This document shows, piece after piece, positions 31,580 to 38,441 of a stretch of DNA of 64,000 bases (the first letter of the stretch is position 1; each line of letters begins with the position of its first letter). The stretch comes from an uncultured Lachnospiraceae bacterium (GTDB lineage Bacteria > Bacillota > Clostridia > Lachnospirales > Lachnospiraceae): contig CAJTTT010000006.1 in the NCBI GenBank assembly GCA_910579285.1, positions 10,903 to 74,902 on the forward strand, in the 5' to 3' direction. A program made the position numbers and the translations under genes. Below the pieces are notes generated by a model. That model worked only from the letters and a program-made list of their open reading frames with translations, did no database searches and was not told where the DNA came from.

Positions 31580-34312
31580 ATGAGTGTGAAAAAGACAGTC
31601 ATCGGCCTGCTGGCCCATGTGGATGCAGGGAAAACGACTTTGGCGGAACGTATGCTCTATATGGCGGGAGAAATCAGAAGCCCCGGCCGTGTGGATCACA
31701 GGGATACGTTTCTGGATACGGACGCGCAGGAGCGGGACCGCGGCATTACGATTTTTTCCAAGCAGGCACGTTTTTCCTGGAAGGACAGCGAGGTGACGCT
31801 TTTAGATACGCCTGGGCATGTGGACTTTTCGGCGGAGATGGAGCGGACACTGCAGGTTCTGGACTGTGCGGTTCTCATCGTAAACGGCGCGGACGGGGTG
31901 CAGAGCCACACACTGACGCTCTGGAGGCTGTTGGAACGCTACCGCGTGCCTGTTTTTCTTTTTATTAATAAGATGGATCAGCCCGGGACAGATGCGGACA
32001 GGCTGCTCTCGGGGGTGCAGAAGGAACTGGACGGGCGCTGTGTGTCCTTTTCATGCCGGAAAGACGAGCGGACGGATGCATTTTATGAAAACATTGCAGT
32101 CTGCGATGAGACGCTTCTGGAGAAGTATCTGGAGCGGGAGGAGCCGTTGATCAGTGACAGAGAGATTGCGGTGCTGATAGAAAGCAGGAAGCTTTTTCCC
32201 TGCTTTTTCGGGTCCGCCCTGCACGGGGACGGCGTGGAGGCATTGCTCGATGCGCTCTCGGTATATGCCCCTGTGCCGGCGTACGGGGAAACGTTTGGGG
32301 CGAGGGTTTTCAAGATCACGAGGGACGCGCAGGGCGGCCGTCTGACGCATGTCAGGGTGACCGGGGGCCGTCTTCAGGTGAAGCAGATCATAACGTCGGC
32401 GGGAAAGAAGGAAAGCGCAGGAGCGGCGGCAGGCGACGGGGAAAAGATTGACCAGATCCGTCTCTACTCGGGGGAAAAGTATGCTGCGGTACAGGAGGCG
32501 GAGGCGGGAAGCATCTGCGCGCTTCTGGGGCCGGAACACACTTTTTGCGGACAGGGGCTTGGCGCGGAGCAGGAGACGGTATGGCCGGTTTTGGAGCCAG
32601 TTATGACTTATCGGGTCAATCCGCCTGAGGAGTGTGACATCCATGATATGTATTCAAAGTTATGTAAACTAGAAGAGGAGGAGCCGCAGCTCCATCTGGT
32701 CAGACAGGAGCACAGCGGGGAAATCCATGTCAGGCTGATGGGCGAGGTGCAGATTGAGATTTTAAAGAAGATGATACAGGAGCGTTTCGGCATAGAAGTG
32801 GATTTTGATGAGGGGAGCGTTCTCTACAAAGAAACCATCACAGACGTGGCGGAAGGGGTGGGTCATTTTGAGCCGCTCAGACATTACGCGGAGGTGCATC
32901 TGATTCTGGAGCCGGGAGAGCGGGGCAGCGGCCTTACCTTTCGGAGTTTGTGCAGCGAGGACAAGCTGGATCGGAACTGGCAGCGGCTGATTCTGACCCA
33001 TCTGGAGGAAAAAACGCATCTCGGTGTGCTCACGGGATCCCCGATTACGGATATGCAGATTACGCTGGCGGCGGGAAAATCCCATGTGAAGCACACGGAG
33101 GGCGGGGATTTCAGACAGGCCACCTACCGCGCCCTCAGACAGGGACTGTGCAGGGCTGGGAGTGTGCTGTTAGAGCCAGTTTATGAATTTCGCATGGAAC
33201 TTCCCGCCTCTCTGATAGGGCGGGCCATGACGGATGTGCAGGCCATGAGCGGCCGGTTTGACGCGCCGGAGACTTTTGGGGAGGAGGCGCATCTTACGGG
33301 TACGGTTCCCGTTTCCGAATTTGGCGGATACCAGACAAAAATGCTTTCCTATTCCGGGGGAAAGGGGCGGCTGATTACCAGACTGAAGGGCTATGAACCA
33401 TGCCACAATGCAGAGGAAGTCATAGAGCGGACCGGCTATGAGGCGGAGCACGATACGGACAATCCGTGCGGCTCTGTGTTCTGCGCTCACGGCGCGGGAT
33501 TTGTGGTGGAGTGGGATCAGGTGGAATCCTATATGCATCTGGAGCCAGCGCTGAAGGCGGGGTGGCGGCTGTCAGACGGCAGCATTTATGGCGTGGATGA
33601 CGAAAACGACCAAGATGGTCAATGTTCTCGATGCGGACAAGGTGACAGCACCGCAGATAACGGGACGGGAAGCAGCGCCGGAGCGGGGAATTTTGCAGAG
33701 CGGTATGCGAAACGGTCTGCTGATGGAAGGTCTACGGTTGACTTTATAGGTCAAGATGAGGTGGAAGAAATTTTTGCGCGCACTTTCGGCACAAGGGAGC
33801 CGAAAAAACAGGGGTGGGCCAGAACCATCCGGGCAAAGACGGCGCCGCCGGCCGAGGTGGAGTACCACGGCAGTCAAAACAGGCAGGAGGAGTACCTTCT
33901 GGTGGACGGCTACAATATCATCTTTGCGTGGGACGAACTTTCCGATCTGGCCGGAGCGGATTTAAATGCCGCCAGGTGCAGGCTGATGGATATTCTCTGT
34001 AATTATCAGGCGTTTCGAAAAATGCATCTGATACTGGTGTTTGACGCGTACCGCGTGAAGGGCAATCCGGGCAGTGTGGAGCGGTATCACAATATTGATG
34101 TGGTCTACACGAAGGAGGCCGAGACGGCGGATCAGTATATCGAGAAGGTGACCCACGAGATGAGCCGGAAAAACCACCGTGTGCGGGTGGCCACCTCCGA
34201 TGGACTCGAACAGATCATCATAATGGGGGCCGGCGCCATCCGGGTTTCCGCAAGGGAACTTCTCGAGGAGATCCGGGCGGCAGAGGCGGAGATGCGGGAT
34301 TGGTTGACATAA
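31580..34312 (+). CDS. TetM-like ribosomal-protection-type GTPase fused to a Rae1/YacP-type NYN RNase domain
   Basis: The 910-residue protein joins two ribosome-acting modules. Residues 1 to about 655 follow EF-G/TetM: LLAHVDAGKTT (G1), DTPGHVDF (about 76-83), NKMD (130-133), LRHYAEVHL, then KHTEGGDFRQATYRALRQGL and a TetM-like C-terminal domain ending in ITRLKGYEP. A low-complexity linker (about 655-770) follows. Residues about 770-905 match YacP/Rae1: YLLVDGYNIIFAW (Asp 776), LILVFDAYRVKG, VYTKEAETADQYIEK and VRVATSDGLEQIIIMGAGAIR, with the acidic residues of the NYN/PIN site. Rae1 cleaves mRNA in the ribosomal A-site; TetM-type GTPases bind the same site. A role in rescuing or clearing stalled ribosomes is inferred. 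The annotation 'tetracycline resistance' would be unsafe. Confidence 0.9.
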   Translation: MSVKKTVIGLLAHVDAGKTTLAERMLYMAGEIRSPGRVDHRDTFLDTDAQERDRGITIFSKQARFSWKDSEVTLLDTPGHVDFSAEMERTLQVLDCAVLIVNGADGVQSHTLTLWRLLERYRVPVFLFINKMDQPGTDADRLLSGVQKELDGRCVSFSCRKDERTDAFYENIAVCDETLLEKYLEREEPLISDREIAVLIESRKLFPCFFGSALHGDGVEALLDALSVYAPVPAYGETFGARVFKITRDAQGGRLTHVRVTGGRLQVKQIITSAGKKESAGAAAGDGEKIDQIRLYSGEKYAAVQEAEAGSICALLGPEHTFCGQGLGAEQETVWPVLEPVMTYRVNPPEECDIHDMYSKLCKLEEEEPQLHLVRQEHSGEIHVRLMGEVQIEILKKMIQERFGIEVDFDEGSVLYKETITDVAEGVGHFEPLRHYAEVHLILEPGERGSGLTFRSLCSEDKLDRNWQRLILTHLEEKTHLGVLTGSPITDMQITLAAGKSHVKHTEGGDFRQATYRALRQGLCRAGSVLLEPVYEFRMELPASLIGRAMTDVQAMSGRFDAPETFGEEAHLTGTVPVSEFGGYQTKMLSYSGGKGRLITRLKGYEPCHNAEEVIERTGYEAEHDTDNPCGSVFCAHGAGFVVEWDQVESYMHLEPALKAGWRLSDGSIYGVDDENDQDGQCSRCGQGDSTADNGTGSSAGAGNFAERYAKRSADGRSTVDFIGQDEVEEIFARTFGTREPKKQGWARTIRAKTAPPAEVEYHGSQNRQEEYLLVDGYNIIFAWDELSDLAGADLNAARCRLMDILCNYQAFRKMHLILVFDAYRVKGNPGSVERYHNIDVVYTKEAETADQYIEKVTHEMSRKNHRVRVATSDGLEQIIIMGAGAIRVSARELLEEIRAAEAEMRDWLT
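32660..32669 (+). repeat. TTATGTAAAC motif, copy 6, inside the TetM-like gene
   Basis: Lies in frame inside the coding sequence, encoding part of SKLCKLEEEE. Its context AAAGTTATGTAAACTA matches copy 4. Confidence 0.6.
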
Positions 34313-34455
34313 TGCGATTGAATTTCATAAGCAGGCTTGAAATGCTTCGCATTCCAAGCTCGCACTTTAAGATTTTTATAAGAAATCCCACGACTTTTTT
34401 ATAAGGACTTCTTTTTATGATAAGTTCAGGCTTAGGAAAAGGGGGTAAGATTTTT

Positions 34456-35154
34456 ATGGATGCATGTGTGCTGGTGGTGGATGATGACAGAGAGATCGTG
34501 CGGGCGATCGCCCTTCTTCTGGAGAAGGAAGGGTACCGCGTGCTTAAGGCTTACGACGGCATGGAGGCGCTGCGGATTCTGGCGGAGACGGAGGTGCAGC
34601 TTATCATCATGGATGTGATGATGCCGAAGCTGGACGGGCTGTCAGCCATGATGAAGATCAGGGAGCAGAAGAACCTTCCGATCATTGTGCTGAGTGCGAA
34701 GACGGAGGACACGGACAAGATCCTGGGGCTTTCTATGGGGGCGGACGACTATGTGGCGAAGCCCTTCCATCCGCAGGAGCTGGCGGCCCGGGTGAAAAGC
34801 CAGCTTCGCAGGTACACGATGCTGGGCGGCATTCATGCGCAGAATGCGGAGGAAGAGATCGTAAACGGCAGACTCTGTTACCGTCTTAAGGAGCGCACGC
34901 TCTACGCGGACGGGGAGCCGGTCAGACTGACCGCCACGGAGACAAAGATCATGGAGCTTCTGATGAAGAACCGTGGGCGGATCTTTCCAGCGGAGGAGAT
35001 CTATGAGAGAGTCTGGGAGGATGTGTCCTTTTCGCCGGAGAATACGGTGATGGTGCATATCCGGCACATCCGCGAGAAAATCGAACTCAATCCGAAGGAG
35101 CCAGAATATGTAAAGGTGGTGTGGGGTATTGGATACAAAATGGAAAAAAAGTAA
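34456..35154 (+). CDS. OmpR-family response regulator
   Basis: The 232-residue protein has a receiver domain (1-118; VLVVDDDREIV with the acidic pair, IIMDVMMPKLDG with the phospho-Asp near residue 54, LSAKTEDTDKILG, and DYVAKPFHP with the conserved Lys) and a winged-helix domain (ETKIMELLMKNRGRIFPAEEIYERVWE, MVHIRHIREKIE). The start at 34456 has AAAGGGGGTAAG upstream; the in-frame ATG at 34417 precedes that site. Its last 26 bases overlap the sensor kinase gene, so the two are coupled. Between the TetM-like gene and this one is a 103-base gap with a hairpin at about 34340-34363. Confidence 0.94.
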   Translation: MDACVLVVDDDREIVRAIALLLEKEGYRVLKAYDGMEALRILAETEVQLIIMDVMMPKLDGLSAMMKIREQKNLPIIVLSAKTEDTDKILGLSMGADDYVAKPFHPQELAARVKSQLRRYTMLGGIHAQNAEEEIVNGRLCYRLKERTLYADGEPVRLTATETKIMELLMKNRGRIFPAEEIYERVWEDVSFSPENTVMVHIRHIREKIELNPKEPEYVKVVWGIGYKMEKK

Positions 35155-37693
35155 GTCGGTGTTCAGTTTTATGACGTTTGCAACGGGATTGACCATGTTA
35201 GTCAGCAATCTGATTCCCGCTGCAGGCATGGTGACGGCTTTCGGTACGGGTATTCTTGAGGGACAGCCGGATTATCAGGAAAGCGAGGAGTTTCGGCAGC
35301 TGATTGGCGGGAGACTGTCGATGCTTATGGGCGTGGCGGCTTGGGAAAAGAATGATTCGGAATATGAGTCTGACGGCACGGATGTGAAATCCCGGGCCGG
35401 TCAGGAGCAAAATGACAGGCTTTTAAATGAGCCGGTGACAGTACAGGAAGAGACTGTCGTGGAACAAGCCGCGGATTATGCGGGTGAGGCCGCTGCGGAT
35501 TTTTGGGACAATGTGGAAGAGCCGGAGGCTTTTGGCGGCGATTGGGATGCGTATCAGCAATATCTGGAGGAACAGCAGGCGTACTATGATGAGATGATGG
35601 CGGAATATGGATATGCCAGTGAGGGCGGTTATGCCGATTACTATGGCGGGTACTGTTACGGCTATGATTTTGGCGATCAGGAAAGTCTGGACCGTTATAT
35701 GGCGGATTTGGCCAAAGACAAGAATCTCCTCTACGCCGTGATCTGTCAGAATCAGCTGCTCTACTCCAATATGGAAGGCTTCGGAGAAAAAGCGGGGCAG
35801 GAATGGAGTGGGGAGGATTTTTCACAGGGTCTTGATGCGGACGCGTATAATTTTACCCTATGGTACAACAGGGAAAACGATGGCAAGGTAGCGATCGTGA
35901 AGGACGGCTGGGAGGAAAATGTGTACGGCAACGGTGTCTACAGCGATAACAGCCGCTGGCGGGTGCCCGGTTACGCAAACTTTACGATCGGAGATTCCTA
36001 TGAGGATGTGGTGATCTTTCTGGCGGCGGCAAAAAATCCGCAGCTCTACATGGTGAGGGAGAACGGGAACAGCAATATCGTGGAGTATGGCGGCAGATTG
36101 TACCGCATGAGACTGAAGATGATCTATCTGTACAGCGCTGCAGAGCGGACTGCGATTTTTTTGGTAACCGCTTTGATTCTTCTGGCAACTGCATTACTGA
36201 TGCGCGGGAGCAGAAAACAGGCGGTGGAGTGGATCGCGGCTTTCCTGAGAAAGATATGTCTGGAGATCAAGCTTTTCCTGCTGCCTGTTCTGCTGGTTTT
36301 TCTTACGGCAATGAGCGCGGGACCGCTCGGGCATGTAGTCTGGTGGATCAGAAGAGGGGTTCCCTTTTATAGTTGGAGCGGTGATTATCTTTATGAGATC
36401 ACTCGTCTTACGAGGGCAGGGGGATATCTGGCTGTCTGGTTCTGGCTCGTTTATCTGGTTGTTCTGGACTTTCGGATGAATCGGGGAAGGCAGAAAAAGC
36501 CGCTCTTTACCCTTCTCAAGGGGAAAGATTTCAAGTATCCGATTCAGAAAAGGCTGGTGAAAAGACAGCAGCGGACGATGATTGCAGAGCTTATCCTGAG
36601 CATACTGTTTGCGGCGGTCTTCTGTGCGATGTGGCTGTTTATGGAAAACTACACGACTTATCTCGCAGACGGTTACAATTACAGCTATGTGTACGATGCG
36701 TATGAAGGCGCGGCGCAGGGGCTTGGCTATCCGTCCGGACTGACAGGATTTTATATGGCTTATCTGCTGATGCCCTCTTTCGTTTTCACCGCTTTATTTA
36801 CCTTTACCATGATTACTTTCTGCAGTTTGCGCAAAAACTATCGTCTGGCCGTGGATATCGGCGCTCTCACAGACCAGATCCTGGCGGTGCGGGAGGGCAG
36901 TCTGACGGAGGAACTGGTCTTATCTGAGGACTCAGACCTGCGGGAGGCGGCGGACAATATAAACCAGATTCAGAAGGGCATGGAAACTGCGGTTACAGAG
37001 CGGATAAAGAGCGAGCGGATGAAGGTGGATCTGGTGACCAATGTGTCCCACGACATCAAGACGCCGCTTACTTCCATCATCAGTTATGCGGAGTTGCTGC
37101 GGCAGGAGAAAGAGCTGCCCCAGCATGTGAAAGAGTATATCCAGATCCTGGGGGAAAAGGCGGAGCGGCTTCGAGGCATCGTGCAGGATGTGTTTGAGAT
37201 CAGCAAGGCCACTTCGGGCCAGCTTCCGATCCAGATGGAGATGCTGGATATGGGCAAGCTCCTGCGGCAGACGCTGGCGGATATGAATGACCGAATTAGT
37301 CAAAGCTCGCTCAGCATGCGGACGGCAATACCCGAAACGCCTGTGGCTGTGATGGCGGACGGTCAGAGACTCTACCGGGTGTTCCAGAATCTTTTTCAGA
37401 ACGCACTGCGCTACTCTCTGGAGGGCTCGCGTGTATATCTTTCGCTGACAGAGGAGGACGGACGGGCGGTTGCGCGCATCAAGAATACTTCCGGCGTGGA
37501 GCTTTCGGACGGCAAGGACTTTACCGAGCGGTTTGTACGCGGTGACGCAAGCCGTACCGACGGCGGCAGCGGACTTGGACTTTCCATCGCGAAGAGTTTT
37601 ACGGAGGCATGCGGCGGAAGCCTTACGGTGGAGACGGATGCGGATCTGTTTACGGTGACGGTGGCTTTTCCGATCAGTGGACAGGAATCCTAA
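35129..37693 (+). CDS. Sensor histidine kinase with large extracytoplasmic region and several membrane helices
   Basis: The 854-residue partner of the preceding regulator. An N-terminal helix (about 10-35) is followed by about 290 extracytoplasmic residues rich in Asp, Glu, Tyr and Gly (a YYGGYCYGYDF-type patch), then about five membrane helices (335-590), a HAMP-like segment, and a HisKA/HATPase core: NVSHDIKTPLTSIISYAE with His about 641, a VFQNLFQNALRYS N-box, then TERFVRGDASRTDGGSGLGLSIAKS. It resembles VanS/SphX-like clostridial kinases with a membrane hub. The TTG start at 35129 lies inside the regulator gene. The signal is unknown; the acidic, Tyr-rich part could bind cations or peptides. 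Confidence 0.88.
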   Translation: MDTKWKKSKSVFSFMTFATGLTMLVSNLIPAAGMVTAFGTGILEGQPDYQESEEFRQLIGGRLSMLMGVAAWEKNDSEYESDGTDVKSRAGQEQNDRLLNEPVTVQEETVVEQAADYAGEAAADFWDNVEEPEAFGGDWDAYQQYLEEQQAYYDEMMAEYGYASEGGYADYYGGYCYGYDFGDQESLDRYMADLAKDKNLLYAVICQNQLLYSNMEGFGEKAGQEWSGEDFSQGLDADAYNFTLWYNRENDGKVAIVKDGWEENVYGNGVYSDNSRWRVPGYANFTIGDSYEDVVIFLAAAKNPQLYMVRENGNSNIVEYGGRLYRMRLKMIYLYSAAERTAIFLVTALILLATALLMRGSRKQAVEWIAAFLRKICLEIKLFLLPVLLVFLTAMSAGPLGHVVWWIRRGVPFYSWSGDYLYEITRLTRAGGYLAVWFWLVYLVVLDFRMNRGRQKKPLFTLLKGKDFKYPIQKRLVKRQQRTMIAELILSILFAAVFCAMWLFMENYTTYLADGYNYSYVYDAYEGAAQGLGYPSGLTGFYMAYLLMPSFVFTALFTFTMITFCSLRKNYRLAVDIGALTDQILAVREGSLTEELVLSEDSDLREAADNINQIQKGMETAVTERIKSERMKVDLVTNVSHDIKTPLTSIISYAELLRQEKELPQHVKEYIQILGEKAERLRGIVQDVFEISKATSGQLPIQMEMLDMGKLLRQTLADMNDRISQSSLSMRTAIPETPVAVMADGQRLYRVFQNLFQNALRYSLEGSRVYLSLTEEDGRAVARIKNTSGVELSDGKDFTERFVRGDASRTDGGSGLGLSIAKSFTEACGGSLTVETDADLFTVTVAFPISGQES

Positions 37694-37722
37694 TAAAAAC
37701 GGTATTTCGTTTAAAAACAATA

Positions 37723-37751
37723 TTGACATGAGACTATAAACCATGTAATAT
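37723..37751 (+). promoter_or_regulatory. Strong consensus sigma-A promoter with no intact gene behind it
   Basis: TTGACA (37723-37728), a 17-base spacer and TAATAT (37746-37751). About 45 bases downstream is a terminator-like hairpin (37798-37822), so the primary product would be about 65-75 nt long. Confidence 0.65.
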
Positions 37752-37757
37752 AAGAGC

Positions 37758-37822
37758 ATCAGAGAAATTCTAACAGATGTGCGGTCTGCACGTTCAGGAC
37801 AGTTTCTGTCGGATTTTTCTTT
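37758..37822 (+). ncRNA. Candidate small RNA or orphan leader, about 65 nt
   Basis: Bounded by the promoter at 37723-37751 and the hairpin GACAG-ttt-CTGTC (37798-37810) followed by GGATTTTTCTTTT. It contains no start codon with a ribosome binding site. It may be the leftover leader of the Rpn-family gene whose 3' part lies downstream, or a true small RNA. Confidence 0.35.
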
Positions 37823-37926
37823 TACAATGACAATGGAAAATACGGCAGAAACTGAAACGGGCATCGGTGAAAGACATGCTTTCTTTTCTGCCGGACCACA
37901 GAAAGGAGAAAGCATGACAAAAGGGT

Positions 37927-38298
37927 ATGCAGGGAAAATGCGGAAGGCTTGGGGAATATTCCGAGTTTGTGAATGTGCTGAGGCACTTTTCAGACGGAAG
38001 AAACGATAGAAGAGCAGCGTTTTCCGAGGCAGTGGATTATTGCATCGAAAACGGGATATTGGAGGATGTTTTGAGAAAAAAACGGTCGCATGTTCTTGGT
38101 ATGATCCTGGAAGAATTTGATGTAGAAAAATATGAGAGAACACTCCGAAAGGAAGGAAGAGAAGAAGGGATTCGGTGTGTGGTGGAAATTTTGCAGGAAA
38201 CAGGGCAGACGAAGAGGTTTGTCATAGATAAGATTGCAGAAAAGTATGCTCTCTCACAGGCTGAGGCGGAGGAGACAACGAAGCGGTACTGGAAATAG
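37927..38298 (+). pseudogene. 3' remnant of an Rpn/PD-(D/E)XK-family (transposase-like nuclease) gene
   Basis: The readable frame, up to 123 residues, matches only the C-terminal tail of the Rpn family: RNDRRAAFSEAVDYCIENGI, then LEDVLRKKRSHVLGMILEEF and the Lys/Glu-rich KYERTLRKEGREEGI helix. The N-terminal nuclease domain of about 200 residues is missing; in its place is a short AT-rich leader with promoter and terminator. The start given is nominal, as no good ribosome binding site is seen. It is most likely a decayed gene left by deletion. An internal methionine start making a short regulatory tail protein is a weaker alternative. Confidence 0.65.
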
Positions 38299-38428
38299 TG
38301 TGAGAAGTAATTCTAATCACTCGCAGCAAAGGCTGCATCGCAAAGCCAGCAGAGCTGGCTTGGAAGTACTAGATTTGCTTCGCAAATCACTCTCACACAG
38401 GAGAATGCCCAAAATACAGGCATTCTCC
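38298..38428. repeat. Structured intergenic repeat, copy A
   Basis: The outer stem GTGTGAGA (38298-38305) pairs with TCTCACAC (38391-38398). It encloses GCAGC-aaag-GCTGC, AGCCAGC-aga-GCTGGCT and GATTTGC-ttc-GCAAATC. A separate tail hairpin, GGAGAATGCC/GGCATTCTCC, spans 38400-38428. It fills the gap between the Rpn remnant (plus) and the DegV-fusion kinase (minus), both ending here. Confidence 0.75.
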
Positions 38429-38441
38429 GCACGGGTTTGCG

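Noticed and set aside
31580..34312. Calling this gene tet(M)-type tetracycline resistance
   Set aside because: The GTPase part is TetM-like but divergent, and the C-terminal RNase domain points to another role; resistance cannot be concluded from sequence.
37779..38009. Frame of 76 codons starting at 37779
   Set aside because: It begins within the candidate terminator and has no good ribosome binding site; no domain is recognised.
36932..38143. Open frame of 403 codons on the minus strand across the kinase end and the Rpn remnant
   Set aside because: It crosses a strong plus-strand kinase, a promoter and a terminator, and its composition is that of a shadow frame.
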